A DNA stretch of 64,000 nt from Streptomyces cyaneofuscatus (GTDB taxonomy: Bacteria > Actinomycetota > Actinomycetes > Streptomycetales > Streptomycetaceae). Of this stretch, positions 42,467 to 51,352 are shown piece after piece. A program made the position numbers and the translations under genes. Position 1 is the first letter of the stretch. The number at the start of each line of letters is the position of its first letter. The notes under the pieces were generated by a model. It did no database searches. It saw only the letters and a program-made list of their open reading frames with translations, and was not told where the DNA came from. The stretch lies in NCBI RefSeq assembly GCF_000718135.1, contig NZ_JOEM01000006.1:62001-126000 (forward strand), read 5' to 3'.

Positions 42467-44638
42467 TCAGGCCCGGTTGTAGCGGTAGCCGCTGCCGTGG
42501 GCGGGGCCGACGTCGTGCAGGATGCCGGACCCGTCGACGGCGAAGAACGAGGGGTCGGTGTCGCGGCACATCCCGGTGGAACGCGCCTTGTCCACGGTGG
42601 CGGTACCCACGTTGATCCGCTTCCCGCCGTTCGTCACGGAGGACAGTGTCGCCGCGTACTCGCAGTGCCCCGTGCCCTGTACGTCGGCGACGAGGGTCAC
42701 CGCCACCTGTCCCGGGGAGACCCGGCGGATGACCACGGTGTGGGGCTGGAGGGCGTACTGCGACGCGATGGACCAGGTCCCGACGAAGTGCTGCGGTACG
42801 CGGTTGTCCGCGGCCGGGGGGTCGGGGTCCGGGGCGGGCGGCTCCGGGTCGGTTCCGGAGCCGGAGCCCGAGCTGGATCCGGAGCTGGATCCGGAGCTGG
42901 AGCCCGTACCGGAGCCGCCGTTGTCGGAGGAGCCGGAGCCGGGCTGGGTGCCGCCGCCACTGCCACCGGATGAGGAGGACGCCGAGCCGCCTGATCCGGA
43001 GCCGCTGCCCCCGGGGACGGCTGCTCCGCCGGAGCCGGAGCCGGCGGCCTCACCTGCGCCTGCGTCGCCGCCCTTGCCCTTCTCCTCCTCCTGGCCCTTG
43101 CCGTCCTTGCCCTTGTCCTTCGGCTTCTCCTCGTTCCCGTCCTTGCCGGTGGGGCCTGCGGAGGGTGCGGTGGAGGGGCCGTCGCCGGTTCCGGAGGGCG
43201 CGGCCGCGTCGCTGTCGCGGGCGTCCGTGGGGGCGCCGGGGCCGTGCTGGAGGAAGGCGACGGTGGAGCCGGTGGCCAGCACGGCGAGGACCGCCGCCGC
43301 CACGACCCAGGTACGCCGACGCCGGCGCGGGGCCTTTCCGCCGGGCTCGCCTGCCGAGACGACGAGGGCGGGCGGTGGCGTGGCTCCCGGGGCGGGTGTC
43401 GGTTCCGGTGCGGGAGTGGGAGCGGGGTCCGGTGCAGGTGCGGGAGCGGGGTCCGGTGCGGGAGCGGGCGCCGCCTCCGGTGCCGGTGCCGGTGCCACTG
43501 CCGGTTCCGGTGCCACTGCCGGTTCCGGTGCCACTGCCGGTTCCGGTGCCACTTCCGGTGCCGCTTCAGGCTCCGTTGCGGGTTCCGGTGCCGCTTCCGC
43601 CTCCGTCACGGGTACGCGTACGGGCCCCGCTTCAGCCCCCGGTACGGGCACAGCCTCAGCCGCCTCCGGCACATCCGCGTCCAGCAGCACCGCCGCCTGC
43701 CGCGCCAGCCGGGCCAGGAGCTGCGGCGGCAGCCACGCCCCGCCGCGCAGGGCGGCGCCCGGGCTCTCCGACGTACCGGCGCCCGCCAACAGCGCTCCCA
43801 CGCCCGGCCGTTCGGCGGGTTTCTTGGTCAGGCAGCGCCCGATCAGCTCCCGCAATGCCGCGTCCCCCACCTGGCTGAGGTCTGGTGCGGACTCGACGAT
43901 GCGGTACATCACGGCGTGCTGGTTGCTCGCCCCGTTCCCGAACGGCAGCTGCCCCGTGGCCGCGTACATCAGGACGCAGCCGAGCGCGAAGACGTCCGCC
44001 CCCGTACCGGTCTCCTCGCCGAGGATCTGCTCGGGCGCCATGAAGCCGGGTGAGCCGATGACCATGCCGGTGCTCGTCAGCAGCGACTCGACCGAGACCT
44101 GGAGCGCGCGGGCGATGCCGAAGTCGATGACGCGGGGGCCGTCGACGGTGAGCAGGACGTTGGACGGCTTCAGGTCGCGGTGCACGATTCCGGCGGCGTG
44201 GATGCCGCGCAGCGCCCGCAACAGCCCTTCGGCCAGGGCGTGTACGGACTCGGCGGGGAGCGGGCCGTGTTCCCGTACGGCCTGTTCCAGGGAGGGTCCG
44301 GGCACATAGCCGGTGGCCACCCACGGGTGGTCGGCATCGGCGTCGGCGTCCAGCACGGGGGCGGTGTAGCGGCCGCCGACGCAACGGGCCGCCTCGATCT
44401 CGCGGCGGAAGCGGGCCCGGAACTCCCCGTTGGAGATGTGCTCCTCGTGGACGACCTTCACCGCGACCGTACGGCCCCCCGCCGACCGGGCCAGATAGAC
44501 CCGGCCCATGCCGCCCGCCCCCAGCCGGCCGAGCAGCGGATAGGGCCCGATCCGTTCCGGATCACCGGCCACGAGGGGGCGTATGCCCTCCATGGCCGTG
44601 TAGCGCTCGCCGTCGTGCTGTTCCCTGCCGCCGCTCAT
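42467..44638 (-). CDS. Ser/Thr protein kinase with Pro-Ala repeat linker and extracellular domain
   Basis: A PknB-type kinase with GRLGAGGMGRVYLA, AVKVV, HRDLKPSNVLL, DFGIA and PGFMAPEQI. A juxtamembrane linker (about residues 330-430) is made of Pro/Ala/Glu/Val repeats, including three perfect 18-bp units encoding APEPAV. One membrane helix (TWVVAAAVLAVLATGSTVAFL) is followed by Lys/Gly/Ser-rich low complexity and a folded extracellular end of about 125 residues with two Cys (ADVQGTGHCEYAA, RSTGMCRDTD). That end is probably the sensor. Starting at 44638 gives 723 residues. Confidence 0.9.
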   Translation of the reverse strand: MSGGREQHDGERYTAMEGIRPLVAGDPERIGPYPLLGRLGAGGMGRVYLARSAGGRTVAVKVVHEEHISNGEFRARFRREIEAARCVGGRYTAPVLDADADADHPWVATGYVPGPSLEQAVREHGPLPAESVHALAEGLLRALRGIHAAGIVHRDLKPSNVLLTVDGPRVIDFGIARALQVSVESLLTSTGMVIGSPGFMAPEQILGEETGTGADVFALGCVLMYAATGQLPFGNGASNQHAVMYRIVESAPDLSQVGDAALRELIGRCLTKKPAERPGVGALLAGAGTSESPGAALRGGAWLPPQLLARLARQAAVLLDADVPEAAEAVPVPGAEAGPVRVPVTEAEAAPEPATEPEAAPEVAPEPAVAPEPAVAPEPAVAPAPAPEAAPAPAPDPAPAPAPDPAPTPAPEPTPAPGATPPPALVVSAGEPGGKAPRRRRRTWVVAAAVLAVLATGSTVAFLQHGPGAPTDARDSDAAAPSGTGDGPSTAPSAGPTGKDGNEEKPKDKGKDGKGQEEEKGKGGDAGAGEAAGSGSGGAAVPGGSGSGSGGSASSSSGGSGGGTQPGSGSSDNGGSGTGSSSGSSSGSSSGSGSGTDPEPPAPDPDPPAADNRVPQHFVGTWSIASQYALQPHTVVIRRVSPGQVAVTLVADVQGTGHCEYAATLSSVTNGGKRINVGTATVDKARSTGMCRDTDPSFFAVDGSGILHDVGPAHGSGYRYNRA
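43500..43553 (-). repeat. 18-bp coding repeat in the kinase linker
   Basis: Three perfect consecutive copies of an 18-bp unit (GCCGGTTCCGGTGCCACT on the plus strand), with degenerate copies on either side, encode APEPAV repeats. Confidence 0.9.
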
Positions 44639-44745
44639 GCTGACCCGATCCCCCGATGGCCCGTACCTCTGCGGTCGCCCGCGCTCGGCTCAGGATAGAA
44701 GCCCTGTCTGCCGGGCAGCGCGGCCGGGGCAGGTGGCAGCACGGC

Positions 44746-45345
44746 TCAACTGGTCGTCGGCAGGCTCGCGTTCCAGGCGCAGCCGACCGGGAACGGCTCC
44801 CCGTCGCGCGGGGCGCACCAGCTCACCCGCCCCCAGTCACCCGCCTGTTGGCCGAGGTTCACCGGCACGTTCCACGGGCGGCCGGAGAGTCCCCGCCCGA
44901 CGGCTTTCACACACGCCTCCTGGACCGTGAAGATCCAGGCGAACTCGCGTCTGCGCCGGGCCTCCGGCATGCCCGCGAGCGCCTCCGCGTCGGCCGGCGA
45001 ACAGCACAGTCCCAGCAGCCGGTCGGAGACGTAGGAAGGGGCCTGCACGTCGACGCCGACCGCACAGCCCCGGCCGACCGCCGCCGCGACCCGGCCGGAG
45101 GAGTGCGAGAGGCTCACGCCCAGATCCGGCCGGCCGGGCAGGTACGGCCGGCCGCTCGGGTGGGCGGCGACCGGCCCGCCCGACACGTCCTCGCCGATCT
45201 CCCGCAGCAGGGCGCGCAGCAGCGTCCGCGAAGCGGCGTACTCCTCCGCACGCCACGGCGGCAGCCGCGATGCCGCCGCCCGGTCCCTCTCCGCGACGGG
45301 CAGCGCGGCCAGCACCTCCTCGCTCCGGCCGACCACGTAGTGCAC
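44746..45345 (-). CDS. Sfp-type 4'-phosphopantetheinyl transferase
   Basis: Activates carrier proteins by adding the phosphopantetheine arm of CoA. The 199-residue protein has the signature SLSHSSGRVAAAVGRGCAVGVDVQ, where the metal site is GVDVQ (Gln in place of the third acidic residue), and WIFTVQEACVKAVGRGL. It is the last gene of the cluster, 47 bp after the MFS exporter. The GTG at 45345 has only a weak ribosome binding site, so its translation may depend on the upstream gene. It likely modifies the cluster carriers, in parallel with the AcpS-type enzyme at 52466. Confidence 0.88.
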   Translation of the reverse strand: MHYVVGRSEEVLAALPVAERDRAAASRLPPWRAEEYAASRTLLRALLREIGEDVSGGPVAAHPSGRPYLPGRPDLGVSLSHSSGRVAAAVGRGCAVGVDVQAPSYVSDRLLGLCCSPADAEALAGMPEARRRREFAWIFTVQEACVKAVGRGLSGRPWNVPVNLGQQAGDWGRVSWCAPRDGEPFPVGCAWNASLPTTS

Positions 45346-45392
45346 GCCTTCAGCAGCCGTACGCCGGCGGAGCGGCCCGGGTCCGACGGTGT

Positions 45393-46706
45393 TCAGAGCC
45401 GGTCCGGCACCCGGCGCAGTTCGCGGATCGGGCGGGCGATGAGGAGCGCGGAGGCGGTGAGGAAGGAGACCACGACGCCCACCATGAGCACCGTCTTCGT
45501 GGAGAACAGGCCGACCGCCGGGCCGGCCAGCGCGCTGCCGATGGGGTACATGCCGACGGAGCCCGCGACCTCGTACGCGTGGATGCGGTTGAGCATCTCG
45601 CCGGGCACCTGGGTCTGCACGCTGGTCGACCACATGACGCCCCAGATGCCGATGCCGGTCCCGACCGCGACCTGGGCGGCGATGAGCATCCAGACCGGCC
45701 AGCCGAGCACGATGCCGAGCGGGTACAGCGGGTACGCCATCATCGCCACGGCCCCTGCGGCGAGCGGCCGTTCGGGCTTGTAGCGGATGGCCAGCAGGCC
45801 GCCGATGATGGTTCCGGCGCCCAGCGCGGCGTTGACCAGGCCGAAGGCGCGCGCGCCGTGCTCGGGGACGATGACCCCGGCGGCCAGGGAGAGTTGGGGG
45901 CCCCAGGCGAGCACCGCGTAGAACATCCAGATCACGATGACGCCCCAGAGCCAGCTGCGGGACCAGAACTCCCGCCAGCCGACCGCCAGGTTGTGCCACA
46001 TCGACTCACCGGCCGGCGGGGCGGGCACCACGCCGAGCTTGAGCACGAACAGGCACAGCGCGCTGGTCCCGTAGGCGACGGCGGAGATCACCATCACCCA
46101 GCCGGTGGAGCCGAACCCGACCAGGGTTCCGGCCAGCGCCGGGCCGCCGAGACCGGTGATCGCCTCCGAGGTGCGCAGGATGCCGTTGGCGCCCTGCACG
46201 TCCCGCGAGACCAGCGGGACGGTGGAGGCGGCACCGGGCTGGAAGAGCGCGTTGGCGGTACCGGCGACCACCAGCAGCGAGTACAGCTGCCAGAGGTGGT
46301 CGATGCCGTGGATGAACAGGAGGGCCAGCAGGACGTGGGCGACCAGGTTGGCCAGGTCGGCGAGGATCATCATCCGGCGGGCGGTGAACCGGTCGGCCAG
46401 CACCCCGCCGAACAGCACCAGGCCGGCGAACGGGGCGACCAGGAAGGCCATCGAGTAGCCCGCGGTCTCCAGGCCGTACCCGTCGATGAGCAGACCGGCG
46501 GCGACGGCGACCGGCAGCATGGCCCAGCTGAGCAGACCCGCGCTGCGGCCGACGAAGTAGAACTTGAAGTTACGGGACCAGATCGCCGGCTCCCCCGCCG
46601 ACGGGCCCCCGCCGGACCCGCTCGGCCCGCCGGGTCCGTCCTTGGGCGGCGTCGGCGGTGGCGGGGGTGATTCCGCCGCGGCGTGCTCTGCCAAGCGCTC
46701 TTCCAT
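45393..46706 (-). CDS. MFS exporter of the biosynthetic cluster
   Basis: A 437-residue transporter of the EntS-like MFS_3 type with about 12 helices and the inter-helix motif VLFGGVLADRFTARR. The N-terminus is a Pro/Gly/Ser-rich tail of about 40 residues. It sits between the deacetylase and PPTase genes and is the obvious exporter or self-protection pump for the product. Confidence 0.87.
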   Translation of the reverse strand: MEERLAEHAAAESPPPPPTPPKDGPGGPSGSGGGPSAGEPAIWSRNFKFYFVGRSAGLLSWAMLPVAVAAGLLIDGYGLETAGYSMAFLVAPFAGLVLFGGVLADRFTARRMMILADLANLVAHVLLALLFIHGIDHLWQLYSLLVVAGTANALFQPGAASTVPLVSRDVQGANGILRTSEAITGLGGPALAGTLVGFGSTGWVMVISAVAYGTSALCLFVLKLGVVPAPPAGESMWHNLAVGWREFWSRSWLWGVIVIWMFYAVLAWGPQLSLAAGVIVPEHGARAFGLVNAALGAGTIIGGLLAIRYKPERPLAAGAVAMMAYPLYPLGIVLGWPVWMLIAAQVAVGTGIGIWGVMWSTSVQTQVPGEMLNRIHAYEVAGSVGMYPIGSALAGPAVGLFSTKTVLMVGVVVSFLTASALLIARPIRELRRVPDRL

Positions 46707-46763
46707 AGCCGTTCAAATCCTTCGGTCGTTGATCGGTGACTTCGTGGTGGGGGAGGGGCGTGT

Positions 46764-47807
46764 TCAGGTGCTGTCGGGCGTCGCCGCCAACTCCCCCACC
46801 GGGACCAGCTGCAGGCCGCGCTCCAGCAGGCCCTCGATGATCGACGGGAGGGCCTGTACGGTCTGGGCGCGGTCGCCGGCGCCCTCGTGCATCAGCACCA
46901 CCGAGCCCGGCCCGGCGCCCTCCAGGACGGTCGCGGCGATCTGCTCGGGCCCCGGCCTCGACCAGTCGCGGGCGTCGACGTCCCACATGGTCAGGGTGGT
47001 CGGGTAGCCGCCGAGGGTGGCCAGCACCTCGGGGGTCAGGGCCCCGTACGGCGGCCGGAACCACGCCGGGGCCGCGCCCGTCACGCGGGCCAGCTCCTCC
47101 CCCGTGCGGTCGAGCTGCTCGCGCAACTGCTCCGGCGTCAGGTCGGGCAGGAACGGGTGCGACCAGGAGTGGTTGCCCACCTCGTGCCCGGCCGCGGCGA
47201 TCTGGCGTACCTCGTCGGGCAGCGCCGCGACATGGTGGCCGACACAGAAGAACGTCGCGCGGGCCCCGTACCGCCCCAGGATCTCCACCACCTGGCGGGT
47301 GAACACCGGGTCGGGTCCGTCGTCGAAGGTGAGCGCCACCCGCGGGTCGTCCCGGCGGCCGTGGTCGAAGCAGCGCCCGGCCGCCGTGAGCGCCGCCCGG
47401 GCCGGTTCGCCGCGCTCGACGCCCTCGAAGTACTCATCGGCGCGGCCGGTCAGCGTGCCGCCCTCGGCGGTCACCCTGGCCAGCGCGCCGGGCGCGGTCC
47501 GGGCCTGCTCCGCGAGCTGTACGGCGGTGACGGAGCCAAAGTCCGGGCGCGGCGGAAGCAGCCAGGGGTCCGCCCGGTACACCTCCAGCCCGGCCGCCGT
47601 CATCGGGCCGTCGAGCAGCCCGTTGGTGCTGTCCAGGACGACGGCCGGAACCTCACCGTCGCCGAAGCCCTCCAGCCAGCCGATGAGCTCGGCGACCCGG
47701 TCGCCGCTCCAGCTGCTCGGCTCGGCCACCCGGCGTCCCGCGTCGTCCAGGACCTCGACCCGGTAGCCCGCCGCCGTCCAGGCGATCCCCGCGTACCGCT
47801 TGCTCAT
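46764..47807 (-). CDS. NodB-type polysaccharide deacetylase family protein with an unusual N-terminal domain
   Basis: The C-terminal two-thirds (about residues 150-347) is a metal-dependent carbohydrate esterase 4 domain: TFDDGPDP (catalytic Asp), NHSWSHP (metal His213 and His217), RPPYG, and MHEG with the final His. The N-terminal ~120 residues (IAWTAAGYRVEVLDDAGRR and AVVLDSTNGLLDGPMTAAG) are not a known CE4 partner and look like an RNase H-fold half of the DEDD transposase type. There is no signal peptide, so it should act in the cytosol, perhaps removing an acyl group from a cluster intermediate. It overlaps the condensation gene by 4 nt. Confidence 0.82.
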   Translation of the reverse strand: MSKRYAGIAWTAAGYRVEVLDDAGRRVAEPSSWSGDRVAELIGWLEGFGDGEVPAVVLDSTNGLLDGPMTAAGLEVYRADPWLLPPRPDFGSVTAVQLAEQARTAPGALARVTAEGGTLTGRADEYFEGVERGEPARAALTAAGRCFDHGRRDDPRVALTFDDGPDPVFTRQVVEILGRYGARATFFCVGHHVAALPDEVRQIAAAGHEVGNHSWSHPFLPDLTPEQLREQLDRTGEELARVTGAAPAWFRPPYGALTPEVLATLGGYPTTLTMWDVDARDWSRPGPEQIAATVLEGAGPGSVVLMHEGAGDRAQTVQALPSIIEGLLERGLQLVPVGELAATPDST

Positions 47808-49177
47808 CGGCCCTCCAGCGCGATCGCCCTGGCCACGATGTGCCGCTCGGCCCCCCGGAGGAACTGCTCCATCCCCGTACGGCTGATGACGGCCGGGTCG
47901 GCGGTCATCGCCAGGTCCAGGGCGCCCGGGGCGGTCAGCGCGTCCACCGCGATCGAGACGTTCCTGCGGGGCAGGAACTCGGTCGGCCAGCTCAGCTCGG
48001 TCCGGTCGGTCAGCTCGCTCAGCGGGACGTCCGGCCGCTCCACGGTGTCGAACGGGGTGACGGCCGGGTCGCGGGTGTCGTTCCACCAGTACGAGTGGTC
48101 GGCGGCCGCCTCCTTCTCGACCAGGCCCGCCACCTCGCGGTCCAGCGCCCACTTGTCGTACGCGGCATGGCGGAAGGCGCTGAACGCGACCGACCGCGTC
48201 CGCCGCACCGCGTCCTCGAAGTCCCGGTCCGCGTCGGTGAGCCGGAACAGGGCCTCCTGCGCCACCGTGGAGACCACCGCGGCGGCGGCCGGCTGGAACC
48301 GGTTGCCCACCACCACCTGGAAGATTACGTCGCTGCTCCCCGACGACAGGGCCAGCTGGTGGGAGACCGCGCCCAGCAGCACGGCGGCATCGCTCACCCC
48401 CAGCTCCTCGGCCACCCGCCCGACGGCCACCGCCAGCACGGGCGAGCGCAGCAGGGCGCCCGGAAAGCGGCGGGTCGGGTCGTCCGCGAGCTCGGGGGCG
48501 GCGGGGTTCCGGAAGATCTGCCGGGGGCCGGCCGCCAGCTGCTCGGTCCAGTAGCGGCGGGCCGCCTCGTCCCGGCGGCGGCCGAGTGGGGACGCCTGGA
48601 CCTCCGCGGCCTCCAGGGGCTGGAGGGCGGAGCGGGATGCGCGGAGCGACGCGGCGGTCGCCCCCGCCTGGACCGACTCCAGGTCGCGGAGCAGCCGGCC
48701 GAGGCCCCAGTAGTCCATCCCGGTGTGCGCGCCGACCAGCACCAGCCGGTGGACCAGGCCCCCGCTCTCCACCAGGCCGACCCGCAGGGGCCACTCCCGC
48801 GTGTGGTCGAAGGCGCGCCCGCCCAGCTCCGCGAGCAGGGCGGCGCCCACCTCCTGGACCTGCTCGGGCGCGCTCGTACGGAGCTCGACGGGCAGCTCAC
48901 CGCTGCCGTCCACCACCTGCTCCAGACCGTCCTCCCCCTGGGGAAGGAAGCGGGTGTGCAGGCTGTCGTGGAGCAGGAGCAGCTCCTTGATGTCCGCGAG
49001 CACGCGAGGGACCGGGCGGGGCGGGGAGACCGGGAGCGCGACCGGCAGGTTGTAGCGGGGGGCGTCGTCGCCGAGCCGGGAGACGACCCCCCAGATCGCC
49101 CGCTGCCCCCAGGTCGCCGGGCCGCTCCCGGCTCTCGCGGAGTCCAGCCTGATGGTCCGGTCCTCGGCCGTCGTCAT
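47804..49177 (-). CDS. Free-standing condensation-domain protein
   Basis: A 457-residue protein with the fold of an NRPS condensation domain standing alone. The HHxxxDG active-site motif is modified to AHTGMDY (His151, Asp155): the catalytic second His and the Asp are kept, the first His is Ala and the Gly is Tyr. Other core motifs include HDSLHTRF and YWWNDTRDPAVTPFD. It would join a carrier-bound acyl or aminoacyl group to an amine from a second carrier or a free amine. The ATG at 49177 follows GGAAGGCGGGA. No adenylation or thiolation domain is attached. Confidence 0.83.
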   Translation of the reverse strand: MTTAEDRTIRLDSARAGSGPATWGQRAIWGVVSRLGDDAPRYNLPVALPVSPPRPVPRVLADIKELLLLHDSLHTRFLPQGEDGLEQVVDGSGELPVELRTSAPEQVQEVGAALLAELGGRAFDHTREWPLRVGLVESGGLVHRLVLVGAHTGMDYWGLGRLLRDLESVQAGATAASLRASRSALQPLEAAEVQASPLGRRRDEAARRYWTEQLAAGPRQIFRNPAAPELADDPTRRFPGALLRSPVLAVAVGRVAEELGVSDAAVLLGAVSHQLALSSGSSDVIFQVVVGNRFQPAAAAVVSTVAQEALFRLTDADRDFEDAVRRTRSVAFSAFRHAAYDKWALDREVAGLVEKEAAADHSYWWNDTRDPAVTPFDTVERPDVPLSELTDRTELSWPTEFLPRRNVSIAVDALTAPGALDLAMTADPAVISRTGMEQFLRGAERHIVARAIALEGR

Positions 49178-49257
49178 CGTGTTCCCGCCTTCCCTTCCCT
49201 TGCTCGGTCCGATGTGTGTAGTTCTCTCCGCAGTGCTCTCTGCGGTCTTCTGGCGCC

Positions 49258-50067
49258 CTAGCCGCCGGTGGCGGCGAAGAGCGCCACATGGCTGCGGCCG
49301 GAGCGCGGGTCCGTGTCGCACAGCACGATCCGCCGGAAGTCCCGCTGCCACTCCTGCCAGTGGTCGGCCAGCTCCAGCCAGAGGCTGGTGCAGTAGCTGC
49401 CCGGGGCCACCCGGTGCACCGCCCCGTGGTCCGGGACGTCCTCGGTGACCCAGGGCCCGAGGACCAGCAGCGTCCCGTCCTCCCCGAGCTCGCGCCCCAG
49501 GGCGGCCGCCGCCGAACCGGCCGCGTGCGCGCGGACGAAGCCCAGCCCCTCCCCGGTGGAGGCCCCGAGGACCAGGGCCGCCGCCGAGTCGGTCAGTGAG
49601 GTCTCGCGCGGGAGCGGCAGCGGGAACGGCGTCGGCAGGGTCGTCTGCTCCAGCACCGCGATCACCACCTCCGCCGCCCGCCCCGAGCGGTGGTACGCCG
49701 AGGCGATCCGCAGCGCGGTGAAGGGCGCGGCCAGACCTTGCTGGCCGATCGCGAAGTTGACCGCCCGGCCGCCGAGTTGCTCCGTCAGGTGCGGGGCGAC
49801 GGCGGTGAACGGCACCACGTCCGGGAGGGCGTGGGCGACGATCGCCAGCTCCGGCCGGCTCCGGCCGACGCCCCCGTCGGCGACGAGCAGGTCCACGAGG
49901 TCGCGGTGGTGGACGTGCGGCCCCCGGCTCAGCAGCTCCTCGTCCGGCTTCTCCCCGAAAGGGGTGAGCAGGTCGCGGAAGTAGTCGAGGGCGGCCGGAA
50001 CGCCCTCCGGCACCCGCCCCCGCGGTGAGCGCACCGATGCGGCGGCGCGGACGACGAGCCCGCTCAT
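49258..50067 (-). CDS. Thiolase-fold ketosynthase-like protein without active-site Cys
   Basis: A 269-residue protein whose middle (RAVNFAIGQQ then GLAAPFTALRIASAY) matches the nucleophile elbow of ketosynthases. Where active enzymes have GC or QGC, it reads G-Q-Q-G-L-A-A-P (residues 108-115), so no Cys is available. Two other Cys are in the C-terminal part. Such proteins can be structural partners (a chain-length-factor-like role) or decarboxylating subunits; the adjacent KAS III and carrier protein support a partner role. It overlaps the carrier protein gene by 4 nt. Confidence 0.68.
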   Translation of the reverse strand: MSGLVVRAAASVRSPRGRVPEGVPAALDYFRDLLTPFGEKPDEELLSRGPHVHHRDLVDLLVADGGVGRSRPELAIVAHALPDVVPFTAVAPHLTEQLGGRAVNFAIGQQGLAAPFTALRIASAYHRSGRAAEVVIAVLEQTTLPTPFPLPLPRETSLTDSAAALVLGASTGEGLGFVRAHAAGSAAAALGRELGEDGTLLVLGPWVTEDVPDHGAVHRVAPGSYCTSLWLELADHWQEWQRDFRRIVLCDTDPRSGRSHVALFAATGG

Positions 50068-50345
50068 GAGGTCCCCTCCTCCTTGTGGATCTCTTCCTTG
50101 CGGATCGCGGCCTCGACGTAGTCGGCGAAGGACCCGAGGGTCCGCAGGTCGTCGATGTCGAGCCCCTCCGGGTCGACCGAGATCCCGGTCGCCTCCTCGA
50201 CGCTCATCAGCATCCCCAGCACGGCGAGGGAGGTGAGCTGGAGCTCGTCGAAGAGCGCGGTCTTCTCCGTGAGCCCGCTGACCGGCCGCTCCAGCACCTC
50301 GCTGAGCGCCCTCTCGATGGTCAGCACGAGTTCCTGACGTTCCAT
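50064..50345 (-). CDS. Acyl carrier protein (ketide carrier)
   Basis: A 93-residue carrier protein with a four-helix pattern. The modified Ser is Ser39 in LQLTSLAVLG; the usual Asp before it is Thr. It lies between the Cys-less ketosynthase-like gene and the KAS III gene with coupled starts, so it probably carries the acyl chain for them. It is encoded immediately after the KAS III stop (TGATG). Confidence 0.87.
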   Translation of the reverse strand: MERQELVLTIERALSEVLERPVSGLTEKTALFDELQLTSLAVLGMLMSVEEATGISVDPEGLDIDDLRTLGSFADYVEAAIRKEEIHKEEGTS

Positions 50346-51352
50346 CAGGCACCGCCTCCCGCACGGTGGGTGATCACCATCGCGCCGAAGGTGGCGCCCA
50401 GGCCGACGGAGACCAGCAGATAGTGGGCGCCGTCGACCAGGCGGCCCGCGTCCCGCAGGGTGGTGTAGTTGACGAAGACGTCGGAGGCGTAGGTGTGGCT
50501 GAAGCGCGGGACGTTGTCCAGGAACACCTTCTCCGGCTCCACCTCCAGCTCCTTGATGGTCTGCCGCCAGGCCAGCTTGTTGACGTTGTGCGGGATCACC
50601 AGGTCGACCTCGTCGAGGCTCAACCCGGCGTCCTTCAGGGCCTCGTGGATGACGTCGGCGATCCGCCGGCCGTACTGCTCCCCGAACTCGGTGTTCTGCT
50701 CGGGGGTCAGCTCCAGCCACTGGGCGTACTCGCCGAGGGTCCGGATGGCGAAGGACCGCACCACGTCGCCCTCGCCGTCGAGGGTGATCAGGCAGGAGGC
50801 CGCGGCATCGGCCATGATCGAGGTGTTGGGGATGTGCTGGACCATCGGCGAGTACGCCTGTTCGCCGGTGACCATCAGGGCGTACGCGCCCTCCTCCCCC
50901 TCCGCACGCAGCAGTTCACCGAGCACCTCGATGGCGCCCAGACTGCTGACGCACGCCTGGTGACTGAAACCGAAGGCCTCGGCGTCGGGGAGACCGAGGT
51001 CCTCCCCGACCACCTGGGCGATGTCCACGTCGGGCGGGGCCACCGCCTGGGTGGTGTGCGCGTACGCCAGGTAGCCGACCCGGCCGCCCTCGGGCAGCGC
51101 GGCCAGGGCGGAGCGGGCGGCGGGCCGCAGCAGGTCGAGCAGCGGGAGCTCGGGGTCGAAGCGGAGGGTGTCCAGGCCGTAGAACTTGCGGAACACCCCG
51201 AGCTGGGCCCGGTGCAGGCCCAGCCGCTCGCCCAGCTCCTCGATCCGTACGCTGCGCTCGGGCACGTACGACTCGATGCGCTCCAACGTGATCCGGCGTT
51301 CCGGGGCCGGGGAGCCGTCCGTCGAGGGCCGGTCGGTGGTCGCGTGCCCCAT
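50345..51352 (-). CDS. 3-oxoacyl-ACP synthase III (KAS III) family protein
   Basis: A 335-residue thiolase-fold enzyme. The nucleophile is Cys134 in SHQACVSSLGA and the active His is His255 in IPHNVNK. The third residue, Asn in FabH (GNTSA), is replaced by His286 in RFSHTYASD, giving a Cys-His-His set more like elongating ketosynthases. This change suggests the enzyme uses a different primer or performs acyl transfer rather than standard FabH chemistry. It is coupled to the methyltransferase gene upstream and the carrier gene downstream. Confidence 0.9.
   Translation of the reverse strand: MGHATTDRPSTDGSPAPERRITLERIESYVPERSVRIEELGERLGLHRAQLGVFRKFYGLDTLRFDPELPLLDLLRPAARSALAALPEGGRVGYLAYAHTTQAVAPPDVDIAQVVGEDLGLPDAEAFGFSHQACVSSLGAIEVLGELLRAEGEEGAYALMVTGEQAYSPMVQHIPNTSIMADAAASCLITLDGEGDVVRSFAIRTLGEYAQWLELTPEQNTEFGEQYGRRIADVIHEALKDAGLSLDEVDLVIPHNVNKLAWRQTIKELEVEPEKVFLDNVPRFSHTYASDVFVNYTTLRDAGRLVDGAHYLLVSVGLGATFGAMVITHRAGGGA

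Noticed and set aside
46764..47807. Transposase remnant (RNase H-like N-terminal part)
   Set aside because: The domain is in frame with an intact deacetylase, with no terminal repeats or second transposase domain, so I treat it as a fused domain rather than a mobile element.
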